Positions 45,366 to 53,878 are shown, counted from the first letter of the stretch. The stretch: DNA of 64,000 nt from Phenylobacterium sp. (GCF_004297125.1 NZ_SCVD01000021.1:248001-312000), one strand, 5' to 3'. The notes: generated by a model not told the origin, from the letters alone. Program-made: numbers and translations.

Positions 45366-46771
45366 CAGGCATCTCCGTGGGAAGTGTTGCGGGCGGCGGC
45401 GCGATCGAGGTCGCGCTCGACGTAGCGGCCGGCGATGAGGAACAGGCCGCCTGGCAGGACCAGGAGCGAGATCATGGCCATCAGGCTGTAGCGAGCGCCT
45501 TCGGCGAGTGTGACACGGCAGGCCTCGGCGAGGTCCGGCGTCGCGCCCTTGCCGCCCGGGCAAGCGACCAGGAAGTCGCCGGCAAACCGGGTCTGGAACA
45601 GGTGGGCGTTGACCGCGTCCATGACTGCGCCTGTCAGGTAGGGGCCAAGGCCTGCGCCGATGAGGGTCAGGGCGACGATCACCAGCGCCGTGGCCGACGC
45701 GCGCATGCGCGGCGCGACCAGGTTGTGGGTGAAGGCGTAGACGGGGGCTTGGCCGCAGAAGAGGCCGATGGGACCCAGGAACAAGACGGCCAGCGCCAGG
45801 GGCGCGGTCTGTTGTCCGAATCCGAACAGATAGAAGGGGATGGCGGCCAGCGCGCCCAGGCCGCCGATCAGCGCGTACCAGCTCCGGTTTCGGAGGGCCG
45901 CCCTGTCGGTCAGCCATCCGCCGACCATCGTGCCGAGCGCTGCCGATACGCCGCCGAGCAGGCCCAGGGCCATGCCGGCCTGAGTGTAGTCGAAGCCGAA
46001 AACACGGATGAAGAAGGGCGCCATGAACTGGGTCAGGCCGAAGGAGGTCAGCGACACCAGCGCCAGGCCGGCGGTCATCAGCAGGAAGGCCGGGCTGCCG
46101 GCCAGCGTCCTGACCACGCTGATGAGCGGCGGGGCTTCTGCGGCCGCGACGGGCGACGGGTCCGACTGCCCACGGCGCGGCTCCTTCAGGAACAGCTTCA
46201 CCACGATCGCCAGGATCAGCCCGGGCGCGCCGACGATCAGGAAGGCCGCGCGCCAGTCGATGTGCTGGGCGATGTAGCCGCCGGCCAACGCGCCGAAGAG
46301 CGTGCCCAGCGGCACGCCCAGTGCGAAGACGGCGAGGGCCGAGGCCCGCTTCTCCGGAGGGTAGTAGTCGCTGATCAACGACTGGGCCGCCGGCGCATAG
46401 CCCGCCTCCCCGCCGCCGACGCCGATACGGAACAGCAGGAGCTGCGTGAAGGTGTGAGCCATGCCGCAGAGGGCGGTGAAGGCTGACCAGACGGTGATGG
46501 CTACGGCGATGACGGTCGTGCGCCTGAACCGCTCGGCGAGCCTGGCGATGGGGATGCACATTAGGCCGTACGAGCTGGCGAAGGCCAGACCGGCGAGCAG
46601 CCCCATCTGTCCATCGGAGATCTTGAGATCAGCTTTGATCGCCTCGCCCAGGACGCTGATGATGATCCGATCGACGAAGTTGCTCAGGTAGATGAGCATC
46701 AGCAGGAACAGCGCCCAGGTCCGGTACGATCGGGAGATCGGTGGGCTGTCGACTGCAGTCTGCGAAGTCAT
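45365..46771 (-). CDS. MFS transporter (aromatic-acid/sugar-acid type)
   Basis: 468 residues from the ATG at 46769-46771; the open frame reaches 47314 but that part is shadow of the SDR gene. Twelve hydrophobic segments; SYRTWALFLLMLIYLSNFVDRIIISVLGEAIKADLKISDGQMGLL and FASSYGLMCIPIARLAERFRRTTVI are the motif A region. RIGVGGGEAGYAPAAQSLISDYYPPEKRASALAVF is the sequence typical of Spinster-like and anion:cation symporters in sphingomonads and Caulobacterales. It follows the SDR gene by 62 bp in the same operon and probably imports the pathway's substrate or an intermediate across the inner membrane. Confidence 0.88.
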   Translation of the reverse strand: MTSQTAVDSPPISRSYRTWALFLLMLIYLSNFVDRIIISVLGEAIKADLKISDGQMGLLAGLAFASSYGLMCIPIARLAERFRRTTVIAVAITVWSAFTALCGMAHTFTQLLLFRIGVGGGEAGYAPAAQSLISDYYPPEKRASALAVFALGVPLGTLFGALAGGYIAQHIDWRAAFLIVGAPGLILAIVVKLFLKEPRRGQSDPSPVAAAEAPPLISVVRTLAGSPAFLLMTAGLALVSLTSFGLTQFMAPFFIRVFGFDYTQAGMALGLLGGVSAALGTMVGGWLTDRAALRNRSWYALIGGLGALAAIPFYLFGFGQQTAPLALAVLFLGPIGLFCGQAPVYAFTHNLVAPRMRASATALVIVALTLIGAGLGPYLTGAVMDAVNAHLFQTRFAGDFLVACPGGKGATPDLAEACRVTLAEGARYSLMAMISLLVLPGGLFLIAGRYVERDLDRAAARNTSHGDA

Positions 46772-46833
46772 TCGGGGTTCCCTGGGTGGTCCTGGCGTCT
46801 CGGCGAAACCGCCGGATGCTCTTGCTGTGCGGA

Positions 46834-47589
46834 TCAGGTGATCGAGTAGCCGCCATCGACCGTGAGGACCGCGCCGGTGACGAAGGCGGCCGCCGGCGAG
46901 GCGAGGAAGAGGGCGGCGCCGGCCAGGTCGTCGGGCGTGCCCCACCGGCGCATGGGGGTGCGGTCCAGCGCACGCTTGCTGGCGTGCTCGCTGGCGCGCA
47001 GCGCGGCCGTCATCGGCGTCTCGATGCCGCCGGGCGCGATGGCGTTGACCCGGATGCCGTCGCGAGCCCAGGCGATCGCCAGGCTCTTGGTGAGCTGTAC
47101 GACGCCACCCTTGCTGGAGGCGTAACCTGGCGCACCGGGGGCGCCGAAGAAGCTGTTCATCGACGCCAAGGTGAGAATGGCCCCGCTGTTCGCGGCAAGC
47201 AGCGGGCGGGCGGCGGCGCTGACCCGCATGGTCCCGGTGAGGTTGACGTCCAGGACTGTGGCGAACACGGCGGGATCGAACTCCTCGCGCTGGTGGAAGG
47301 CGACACCGGCGCAATTCACGACCACGTCCAGCCGCTCGAACGTCGCCATCACGGCGGCGATCGCGGTGTCGTCGCGGACATCCAGCAACTTCAGGGTCGT
47401 GCCGTCACCGGCGTCAGCCGCGTTCAGCTCCGTCTGGCTCAGGCCCGTCGCCGTCACCTGGCAGCCGGCGGCGGCGAAGGCGCGGGACAGGCCCGCGCCG
47501 ATGCCCGAGGCGCCGCCCGTGACCAGGACCCGGACGCCCGGGTCGAAAAGGGCCGCCATGCGGCGGCCAATCGCTTTCGCTTCGCTCAC
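46834..47589 (-). CDS. Short-chain dehydrogenase/reductase (first of a pair)
   Basis: 251 residues from a GTG at 47587-47589 that overlaps the upstream SDR stop (GTGA). TGGASGIGAG is the NAD(P)-binding motif, DVVVNCAG the NNAG equivalent; LTLASMNSF provides Ser and YASSKGG the Tyr and Lys of the catalytic set. The C-terminus (GAVLTVDGGYSIT) is standard for tetrameric SDRs. It oxidises a secondary alcohol to a ketone or the reverse. The pairing of two SDRs in one operon with a monooxygenase suggests successive alcohol oxidations; the second SDR is only ~30% alike by eye. Confidence 0.9.
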   Translation of the reverse strand: MSEAKAIGRRMAALFDPGVRVLVTGGASGIGAGLSRAFAAAGCQVTATGLSQTELNAADAGDGTTLKLLDVRDDTAIAAVMATFERLDVVVNCAGVAFHQREEFDPAVFATVLDVNLTGTMRVSAAARPLLAANSGAILTLASMNSFFGAPGAPGYASSKGGVVQLTKSLAIAWARDGIRVNAIAPGGIETPMTAALRASEHASKRALDRTPMRRWGTPDDLAGAALFLASPAAAFVTGAVLTVDGGYSIT

Positions 47590-48371
47590 GGCACGGTCCG
47601 CGCCGGGCGGACGCCGCCATAGGAGTGCCAACCGCCCACCGACAGCCAGCCGGCGTCGACCGGCAGGTTGACCCCGGTGATGGCCGAGGCGTCGTCCGAC
47701 GCCAGGAACAGGGCCGCATTGGCGACCTCTTCCGGGGTGATCACCCGGCCAAGCGCGGTGTTGTCGGCCAGTTCGGCCAGGTCGCGGCGGCCGCTTTCGA
47801 TGGCGTCCTTCACGAAGGGGGTCAGGGTGTGGCTGGGCGACACGGCGTTCACCCGCACGCCTGAGCGACCCCACTCGACGGCCAGGTTCGTGGTCATGGC
47901 CAGGACGCCGGCCTTGGCGGGGCCATAGGCATGCAGGGGCGTGCCGGCGGAGCCGGCCACCGAACCGATGTTGACGATGCTGCCCTTGCCGCGCCGGGCC
48001 ATGCGGCCGCCGAAAGCGACGCAGGTCAGCCACGCGCCGCGGAGGTCGACGGCGATGATCTTGTCCCAGGTGCGCTGCTTCAGCATCTCGGGCGGCAGCG
48101 CGGGCTGGGCGATGCCGGCGCTGGCGATCAACACCGCGACCGGCCCTAGCGCGGCTTCGACCGCTTCCGCACAGGCCTCGATCGACTCGGCGTCGCTGAT
48201 GTCCGCCGTGAAGGCGAGGCCGCCAATGTCGGCGGCCACGCGCTCCGCGTCCGCCAGGTTCAGGTCGATGACCGCGATCCGGGCGCCCTTGGCGGCCAAG
48301 GCGCGGGCGCAGGCTTCCCCGATCCCACTGCCGCCGCCGGTAACGGCGGCGATCACACCGCCGAAGCTCAC
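47586..48371 (-). CDS. Short-chain dehydrogenase/reductase (second of a pair)
   Basis: 261 residues from a GTG at 48369-48371, overlapping the LLM gene stop by 4 bp. Cofactor motif TGGGSGIGEA, with IDLNLADAERVAADI after the second strand, where the Asp favours NAD. ASAGIAQ replaces NNAG; IVNIGSVAGSAG carries the catalytic Ser and YGPAKAG the Tyr and Lys. The C-terminal tail (SVGGWHSYGGVRPARTVP) is a little longer than in most SDRs. It probably acts on the alcohol or lactone product of the upstream monooxygenase (inference). Confidence 0.9.
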   Translation of the reverse strand: MSFGGVIAAVTGGGSGIGEACARALAAKGARIAVIDLNLADAERVAADIGGLAFTADISDAESIEACAEAVEAALGPVAVLIASAGIAQPALPPEMLKQRTWDKIIAVDLRGAWLTCVAFGGRMARRGKGSIVNIGSVAGSAGTPLHAYGPAKAGVLAMTTNLAVEWGRSGVRVNAVSPSHTLTPFVKDAIESGRRDLAELADNTALGRVITPEEVANAALFLASDDASAITGVNLPVDAGWLSVGGWHSYGGVRPARTVP

Positions 48372-49441
48372 GCCGGAGCCCGTTCGCGTTGGGCGGCGAA
48401 ACGCGGCGCCACGTCGCGCGCGAAGCGCTTCAGGGTGTCGTGGCGGACCTCGCGCGGGATGCCCGGCGTGGCGCAATGGACCAGGATCTTGTTGAAGCCG
48501 GCGGCGCGGTACTGCTCGATGCGGGCGGCGACGGTGTCCGCCGAGCCGATCATCTGCAGGTCCATCCAGGGGTCGAGGTTGGCGGGATCGCACATCCGCA
48601 CGAACCCCTCGAAGGTCTTGGCGAAGCTCTCGTAGCCGCGGATCTTCGACCAGTCGGTGGTCTCGATCTCGTAGTGCTCGACCTGCTGGCGGTAGTAGAT
48701 CGGCGTGTAGGCGCGGGATAGCTCGCGGGCTTCCTCGTCGGTGTCGGCCAGGAAGCAGTTGACCATCACCGGGCGGGCCTCAGGCAGGGCCGCCTTGGCG
48801 TCACCGATCCGCTCGTCCCAGGTCCGCAGCATCTTGGCCAGCAACTCCATCGGGAAGCCCGATGAGCACAGGGGAGCCATCCCCTGATCGGCCATCAGGC
48901 TGGCGGAGGGCGGGCTGCCGAGGGCGCCGTAGAAGTTGATGCGGTTGATTTGCGGGCGCGGGCGAAGGCTCACCTCGCGGCCCATCTTCGTGAACTGGCC
49001 GTCCAGGGCGAAGCGTTCGCCGGACATGAAACGTTGGACGACGTCCCAGCACTCCGCGAACATCTCGCGCGACTGGCTCATGTCGATGCCCATGGCCTCG
49101 TACTCGAGGCTGGCGGTGCCGCGACCCATGCCGATGTGCAGCTCGCCGCTGGTCAGGTTGCTGAGCATCGAGATTTCCTCGGCCAGCCGGATCGGGCTGT
49201 ACCAGGGCGTCACGGCCACGCAGGTGCCCAAGCCGAGGCCAGGACACTTGGCGGCGATGTGCGACATGAACACCAGCGGCGACGGCACCGGGTAATAGTC
49301 AGTGAAGTGATGCTCGATGAACCAAGCGCTTTCGAAGCCCAGTTGCTGGCCAAGCGACGCATCGGCGATCACCTCGCGGTAAAGCCGCGCGTCGTCGGTT
49401 CCCAGGGTCTCAGTCGGCGTGACGACCATTCCAAAGCGCAC
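48368..49441 (-). CDS. LLM-class flavin-dependent monooxygenase
   Basis: 357 residues from a GTG at 49439-49441 with GGAGA upstream; the ATG just before it is out of frame. It belongs to the luciferase-like monooxygenase superfamily: MRFGMVVTPTE at the first strand, AWFIEHHFTDYYPVPSPLVFMSHIAAKCPGLGLGTCV, and RLAEEISMLSNLTSGELHIGMGRGTASLEYEAMGI, the FMN-phosphate-binding region. These enzymes use reduced flavin supplied by a reductase, here probably the flavin reductase of the same operon, for hydroxylation or Baeyer-Villiger oxidation. It is the first gene of the operon; the substrate is unknown. Confidence 0.88.
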   Translation of the reverse strand: MRFGMVVTPTETLGTDDARLYREVIADASLGQQLGFESAWFIEHHFTDYYPVPSPLVFMSHIAAKCPGLGLGTCVAVTPWYSPIRLAEEISMLSNLTSGELHIGMGRGTASLEYEAMGIDMSQSREMFAECWDVVQRFMSGERFALDGQFTKMGREVSLRPRPQINRINFYGALGSPPSASLMADQGMAPLCSSGFPMELLAKMLRTWDERIGDAKAALPEARPVMVNCFLADTDEEARELSRAYTPIYYRQQVEHYEIETTDWSKIRGYESFAKTFEGFVRMCDPANLDPWMDLQMIGSADTVAARIEQYRAAGFNKILVHCATPGIPREVRHDTLKRFARDVAPRFAAQRERAPA

Positions 49442-49452
49442 GTCATGTCTCC

Positions 49453-49476
49453 ATTTATTTTTTATAAAAACAAAAT
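49453..49476. promoter_or_regulatory. AT-rich element, copy 1 (LLM operon / tetR promoter region)
   Basis: ATTTATTTTTTATAAAAACAAAAT is built around a TTTTTATAAAAA symmetry, 12 bp upstream of the monooxygenase GTG. It is almost pure A/T in otherwise GC-rich DNA. Related elements lie at 55099-55116 and 60258-60283. A candidate TetR operator or promoter element of the LLM operon. Confidence 0.5.
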
Positions 49477-49524
49477 GAAGATCGAGACGCCCGTTGTCAA
49501 TCGCTAAGGGAGCGAGACCCTGCC

Positions 49525-49554
49525 GTTGACCGACCGTATCGGAATTGCATAAGA
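49525..49554 (+). promoter_or_regulatory. Promoter of tetR
   Basis: TTGACC (49525-49530) and TAAGAT (49549-49554) with an 18-bp spacer. The tetR ATG at 49565 lies only 10 bp after the -10 hexamer, so transcription should begin about 3-4 bases before the start codon; the transcript is close to leaderless. No Shine-Dalgarno sequence is visible before the ATG, which agrees. Confidence 0.55.
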
Positions 49555-49564
49555 TTCAAATTCG

Positions 49565-50224
49565 ATGGCTGCCCAGAAAACCGGAGCTCGCGCGGCTCCC
49601 AGATCCACCGCGCAGAAGAGCGAGAAGGCCACCGGGGTGAAGGCCGGGGCTAGCCGGATGGGCTTTGAAGAGTGGCGCGATCACATCGCCAATGCGCTTT
49701 ACCACTGTGTTCGCAAGCAGGGGTACGCGTTCATCTCGCTGAATACCCTGGCGACCGAAGCGGGCATATCGGCCAGCCACCTGCGGTACTACTTTGAGGG
49801 CAAGGAGGCGGTTCTCGAGTATTATGTGGAGCAGCTTTGCAACAAGCTGCGGGCCGAACTCGATGCCTATCAGGGGCTGGCGCCGGCAGAGCTGATCGAC
49901 GGCCTGGCCGAGTTCCATTTCGGGCCGAAGGTCAGCACGCAGCGGCTGGGCGTGATGCATGAGATCTTCGCCCTGACCCTGCACCATCCGCGGATGCGCC
50001 AGATCAAGGCGCAATACGACGTCTACCTGCGCGGCCTGATCGTCCAGGTGTTCGCGCCGGGCGGCCAACCCGTCGGCGCGGCCATGGAGGCCGAGGCGCG
50101 TATCGGATACGCGCTGCTGGAGGGCTTCCTGCAGAACGCGGTGTTCGACAAGGACGTGAAGTTGGCGGAGACGCGCGCGCTGTTCGTGCGGACCATGCGC
50201 GATCTGGCCGGCCTCAAGGCCTAG
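49565..50224 (+). CDS. TetR-family transcriptional regulator
   Basis: 219 residues. After a basic, Ala-rich, probably disordered N-terminus (residues 1-33) comes the TetR helix-turn-helix: EWRDHIANALYHCVRKQGYAFISLNTLATEAGISASHLRYYFEGKEAVLEYYVEQL (residues 36-91). The effector domain is helical with ALTLHHPRMRQIKAQYDVYLRGLIVQVF and ALLEGFLQNAVFDKD. It sits between two catabolic operons: divergent from the LLM monooxygenase operon and convergent with the alcohol dehydrogenase operon. It is the only regulator in the 42.9-60.2 kb catabolic cluster, so it is the prime candidate for its control (inference). Probably translated from a near-leaderless mRNA. Confidence 0.88.
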   Translation: MAAQKTGARAAPRSTAQKSEKATGVKAGASRMGFEEWRDHIANALYHCVRKQGYAFISLNTLATEAGISASHLRYYFEGKEAVLEYYVEQLCNKLRAELDAYQGLAPAELIDGLAEFHFGPKVSTQRLGVMHEIFALTLHHPRMRQIKAQYDVYLRGLIVQVFAPGGQPVGAAMEAEARIGYALLEGFLQNAVFDKDVKLAETRALFVRTMRDLAGLKA

Positions 50225-51250
50225 CTACAGACCCACCATCACCTTGCACTGGCCGGCGGGCGTGCGGAGCCGTTCAAAGGCGTCGGGCAACTCGTCCAGC
50301 GTGACGCGGTCGGTGATCAGCGCGGTCGCGTCGATGCGGTCGCGGGCGATCATGTCGATCACCATCCCGAACTCGCGGCTCGTGTAGGCGACGACGAACT
50401 GCAGCGTCAGCTCCTTCATTACGCCGCGCAGGGGGGTGATGGTGTCCGTTCCCTGGCAGAGACCGGCCACGACGATCCGGCAGCCTCGCGGGGCGATGCG
50501 CATCATCTGGTCGATCATGCCCGGCAGGCCGACGCATTCGAAGATGACGTCGGGGCCCTTGCCGGCGATGGCCTGGACTTGGGGCATCAAGGGAGCGGCC
50601 GGATCGAGCACGTCGCTTGCGCCGAACCTCTCCGCCAGCCGCTGGCGGGCCGGCGCGCGCTCGGAGACGATGACGCGCCGCGCGCCGCTGAACCGGCACC
50701 ACTGGGCGATGGCGAGGCCGACCGGGCCGGCGCCGACGATCAGCACCGTGTCGCCCCGTTGGACCTTGCCCTTCTCCACCGCATGCAGGCCGACGGCGAG
50801 CGGTTCGACCAAGGCGCCCTCCTCGAACGACACGTTATCGGGCAGGCCGTAGGCGCCGGTCCCCCCGATGCGGACATATTCGGCGAAGGCGCCGTTGTGC
50901 TGGCCCAGGCCGATCGGCAGGCCTGTGGGGCAACGGTCTCCGTTGTAGCCGGGGTCGGGGCAGGGCGTCCTGCAACCGCAAAGATAGGGGAAGCCGACGA
51001 CGCGGTCGCCTTCCTTGAAGCGTCCCTTGAGCGCGCCCCCCACGGCGGCGACCTCCCCCGAGAATTCGTGACCCATCACCGCGCCTGGGGGCAGGACGAT
51101 GCTCGAGTGCGCCTCGGTCATGTGCAGCTCCGAACCGCAGACGCCACAGGCGCGGACCTGCAGGATCAACTGGTGCGGCCCCGGATCCGGCGTGGCGATG
51201 GCCTCGATGGCCAGGCCCCGGCCAGCGCCCTGGAACACCGCCGCCCGCAT
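50225..51250 (-). CDS. Zinc-dependent alcohol dehydrogenase (MDR superfamily)
   Basis: 341 residues. The catalytic zinc site is seen in ACGVCGSELHMTEA and GHEFSGEVAAVGG; the structural-zinc lobe has Cys at CGCRTPCPDPGYNGDRC, and the Rossmann motif is VLIVGAGPVGLAIAQWCRFSGARRVIVSE. It is a medium-chain dehydrogenase using NAD or NADP to oxidise an alcohol to an aldehyde or ketone. The TAG stop abuts the tetR stop. Last gene of the five-gene operon, overlapping the tandem-ABM gene by one base (TGATG). Its substrate may be the alcohol released during side-chain degradation (inference). Confidence 0.9.
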   Translation of the reverse strand: MRAAVFQGAGRGLAIEAIATPDPGPHQLILQVRACGVCGSELHMTEAHSSIVLPPGAVMGHEFSGEVAAVGGALKGRFKEGDRVVGFPYLCGCRTPCPDPGYNGDRCPTGLPIGLGQHNGAFAEYVRIGGTGAYGLPDNVSFEEGALVEPLAVGLHAVEKGKVQRGDTVLIVGAGPVGLAIAQWCRFSGARRVIVSERAPARQRLAERFGASDVLDPAAPLMPQVQAIAGKGPDVIFECVGLPGMIDQMMRIAPRGCRIVVAGLCQGTDTITPLRGVMKELTLQFVVAYTSREFGMVIDMIARDRIDATALITDRVTLDELPDAFERLRTPAGQCKVMVGL

Positions 51251-51879
51251 CAGCCGGCCCGCCCGAAGTAGCCCAGAAGCCGGTCCAGCGGTGTGTGGAT
51301 CGCCAGGGCCGCGTAATGGATCTTCGCCTCAAGCATCAAATGCTCGGATTCGCCACGGAAGAAGGCGAGGTGCTCGGACCTGCGATGCTCCGACAGCGCG
51401 TCTCGACTGGCGTAGAGCTCGAAGAGTTGCACGGCCGGCGGATTCTCAGGGTCGCGGTGCCAGCCGAAGGCCAGGCAGCCGGGTTCGTTCGCGAGGGTGC
51501 GGCCGACGTGGCCGGTCATCGAAGGATCGAAGGCCTGGGGATCGTCGACCCGGCACTGGACGAAGATGGCGACGGGGCTATCGGGCGCCGTGACGTGGCG
51601 GATGGGGGAGTGGGCGGCCATGAGCCCTGTCGTCACGACGCCCGCCGGGCCGGTGTCGCCGCCGCCGGACGCGCCATGGCGCCCGCGCGCGGCCTCGTCC
51701 CGGAAGAGTTTGTAGACGACCAGATGATCCGCCGCCTTGAGATCGCGGTGCGCCAGCCAGGCGATCAGCCCCGGCTCGGCGGCGTAGGCCGCGTCCATTG
51801 CGGCCTGCAGCCGTGCGTCGAAGGCGTCCGGATCCTCGTCCTTCACCCACAGTTCGGAGAACTCCGCCACGGCGGCCAT
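51250..51879 (-). CDS. Tandem ABM (antibiotic-biosynthesis-monooxygenase-like) domain protein
   Basis: 209 residues with two similar dimeric alpha-beta-barrel domains. The C-terminal one is clear: VAIFVQCRVDDPQAFDPSMTGHVGRTLANEPGCLAFGWHRDPENPPAVQLFELYASRDALSEH, a typical ABM/YgiN-like sequence. The N-terminal half repeats the plan less strongly (EFSELWVKDEDPDAFDARLQAAMDAAYAAEPGLIAWLAHRD). The linker is Gly-rich. Single-domain relatives are cofactor-free monooxygenases or quinol-binding proteins; a fused pair would act as its own dimer. It sits between the acyl-CoA dehydrogenase and the alcohol dehydrogenase in the catabolic operon. Function unknown. Confidence 0.75.
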   Translation of the reverse strand: MAAVAEFSELWVKDEDPDAFDARLQAAMDAAYAAEPGLIAWLAHRDLKAADHLVVYKLFRDEAARGRHGASGGGDTGPAGVVTTGLMAAHSPIRHVTAPDSPVAIFVQCRVDDPQAFDPSMTGHVGRTLANEPGCLAFGWHRDPENPPAVQLFELYASRDALSEHRRSEHLAFFRGESEHLMLEAKIHYAALAIHTPLDRLLGYFGRAG

Positions 51880-51908
51880 GGAATCTACTTTCTGACAGGG
51901 AGGAGCGA

Positions 51909-53084
51909 TCAGCCGGGCAGCTTCAGGACCAGCTTGGCCAGGATGTTGCGCTGGATCTCGTTGGAGCCGCCGAAGATGGTCGGGGGGCGGGACTCCAGGT
52001 ACTGGTTCATCACGTCGACCTTGACGCCGCCGACGTCGAGTTCGCGGCTCAGCGCCCCTTCCTCGCCGGCCAACTCCAGCATCTCGTCGGTGACGCGCTG
52101 GAAGAGCTCGGTCGCCCAGACCTTCAGGAACGAGGCGTCCGGCCCCAGCGACCCGCCGTTGCGCAGGGCGTCGGCATAGCTCTCGAAGGTGACGGTCAGC
52201 CCGTGCAGGTCGAGCCTGAGCTGGGCGTAGCGATCGAGGAAGGCCGGATCGCGCATCGCGCCGCTGTGCTCGGCCATGACATGCAGCCGGCGCAAAGCAT
52301 ATGAGGCGTGGCGGGGCGAGCCGTTCACGATCCGCTCGTCCCCGAGCAGGGTCTTGGCCATGCCCCAGCCCTCGTTGATCCGGCCGACCAGGTTGGCCGC
52401 CGGTACGCGGGCGTCGGCGAAGAAGACCTCGGCGAACTCGGCCTCGCCCTTCAGGTTGACGATCGGCCGGACGGTGACGCCGGGCGTCTTCAGGTCAGCC
52501 AGAAGGAAGCTGATGCCGCTCTGCGGCTTCGCCTCCCGGTCGGTGCGCACCAGCATGAAGATCCAGTCGGCGTCGGGCGCCAGGCTGGTCCATGTCTTCT
52601 GGCCGTTGATCACGAACGTGTCGCCGTCGAGCACCGCCTCGGTCCGCAGGCCAGCGAGGTCGGATCCCGCGCCCGGTTCAGAATAGCCCTGGCACCAGAT
52701 GTCTTCGCCGCTGACGATGCGGGGCAGGAAGTGGGCCTTCTGGGCCTCGCTGCCGTAGGTCATCAGCAGCGGGCCGAGCAGGTGGATCGCGTGATCGGGG
52801 ATCCGTCCGCAGCCGTGCCGGCCCAGTTCGTCGTAGTAGATCAGGTACTTGCCGATATCGAGGCCCATCCCGCCCCACTCGCGCGGCCAGTGCGGGGCGA
52901 CCCAGCCCTTGGCGATCAGGGCCTTGAACCAGGGCATGATCTCATGGACCGAGGGCCGCCGGTCCATGAACCGGAGCTCCGGCGGATAGTGCGCCTGGAT
53001 CCAGCCGCGCAGTTCGCGCCGGAAGTCGTCGTCCGACAGGGCGTTCATGTCGCGCGGGTCGCGGGTGATCGGATCGGCGGCCAT
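51909..53084 (-). CDS. Acyl-CoA dehydrogenase (FadE-like, C-terminal Glu base)
   Basis: 391 residues from the ATG at 53082-53084; an internal ATG at 53048 is possible. Motifs: LRGWIQAHYPPELRFMDRRPSVHEIMPWFKALIAKGWVAPHWPREWGGMGLDI, WCQGYSEPGAGSDLAGLRTEAVLDGDTFVINGQKTWTSLAPDADWIFMLVRTDR (flavin contacts), and a C-terminal PTIFGGSNEIQRNILAKLVL with the GGSNEIQ catalytic region. It pairs with the second acyl-CoA dehydrogenase of the operon (53910), whose sequence is quite different; in sterol and terpenoid pathways such pairs can form heteromers. Follows the crotonase gene by 8 bp. Confidence 0.9.
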   Translation of the reverse strand: MAADPITRDPRDMNALSDDDFRRELRGWIQAHYPPELRFMDRRPSVHEIMPWFKALIAKGWVAPHWPREWGGMGLDIGKYLIYYDELGRHGCGRIPDHAIHLLGPLLMTYGSEAQKAHFLPRIVSGEDIWCQGYSEPGAGSDLAGLRTEAVLDGDTFVINGQKTWTSLAPDADWIFMLVRTDREAKPQSGISFLLADLKTPGVTVRPIVNLKGEAEFAEVFFADARVPAANLVGRINEGWGMAKTLLGDERIVNGSPRHASYALRRLHVMAEHSGAMRDPAFLDRYAQLRLDLHGLTVTFESYADALRNGGSLGPDASFLKVWATELFQRVTDEMLELAGEEGALSRELDVGGVKVDVMNQYLESRPPTIFGGSNEIQRNILAKLVLKLPG

Positions 53085-53092
53085 GACGCGGC

Positions 53093-53878
53093 TCAACGAC
53101 CGGTGAAGACGGGCGCGCGCTTTTCCATGAAGGCCGCCACGGCCTCCTTGGCGTCGTCGCTGTTGGCCATCTCGGCGGTGCGGTTCTGCTCGTAGCGATA
53201 GGACTCGCGCGCCGGCATCTCCTCGATGGCGTTGGCGGTCTCCTTGGAGATGCGGATGGCCAGCGGGCTCTTGGAGGCGATCTCGCGGGCGATCCCCAGT
53301 GCGGTGTCGATCAGGTCCGGCTGCGGGACGCACGCCTCGACGACGCCCAGGCGATAGAGCTCCGCGCCGGACATGCGGTAGCCGGTAAGCATCATCCGGC
53401 GCGTGGTCGAGGGGCTGAACAGGCGCTGCAGCACCGTGCCGCCGCCCATCAGGCCGACGTCGATCTCCGGCAGGCCGACCGACGCGTTCTCCGAGGCCAC
53501 CAGGATGTCGCAATGCGCCGCGAGACCGAAGCCCGCGCCCAGCGCCGAGCCGTTGATCGCGGCGATCACCGGCTTGCGGCAGTCCTTGATGGCGTAGAAG
53601 GCCTCGCGCGCCAGACGCAGCAGGTCCCAGCCATCGCCAGGTCCCTTGATGGCCTCGCGGCGCGCCTTCAGGTCGGCGCCGGCCGAGAACACTTTGCAGC
53701 CGCTGGTGAGCACGACGACACGGACGTCGTCCCGGTCGCCGAGCTGGTCGAACATCCGCGCCACCTCGCGATACATGGCGGGCGACAGCGCATTCACCGG
53801 CGGGCGGGCCAGGGTGACGATGGCGATGCCGTCGTTGATGGCGAGGCCGAGCCCCGTGTCAGACGTTTCCTGGGTCAT
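53093..53878 (-). CDS. Enoyl-CoA hydratase/isomerase (crotonase) lacking one catalytic Glu
   Basis: 261 residues. Crotonase fold with KVFSAGADLKARREA (CoA-binding oxyanion loop) and INGSALGAGFGLAAHCDILVASENASVGLPEIDVGLMGGGT. In rat enoyl-CoA hydratase two Glu residues act as acid and base; the first lies in the segment GGGCELA, which here reads GAGFGLA, with Gly at the Glu position. The second Glu (LPEIDVG) is kept. It may therefore be an isomerase, hydrolase or lyase rather than a simple hydratase. The operon order, acyl-CoA dehydrogenase - crotonase - acyl-CoA dehydrogenase, is that of a beta-oxidation module. Confidence 0.85.
   Translation of the reverse strand: MTQETSDTGLGLAINDGIAIVTLARPPVNALSPAMYREVARMFDQLGDRDDVRVVVLTSGCKVFSAGADLKARREAIKGPGDGWDLLRLAREAFYAIKDCRKPVIAAINGSALGAGFGLAAHCDILVASENASVGLPEIDVGLMGGGTVLQRLFSPSTTRRMMLTGYRMSGAELYRLGVVEACVPQPDLIDTALGIAREIASKSPLAIRISKETANAIEEMPARESYRYEQNRTAEMANSDDAKEAVAAFMEKRAPVFTGR

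Noticed and set aside
46559..47314. Apparent fusions of SDR/MFS/flavin reductase frames (long frames running through gene starts)
   Set aside because: Each real protein begins at a clear start overlapping the preceding stop; the added N-terminal parts are Arg/Pro-rich shadow sequence.
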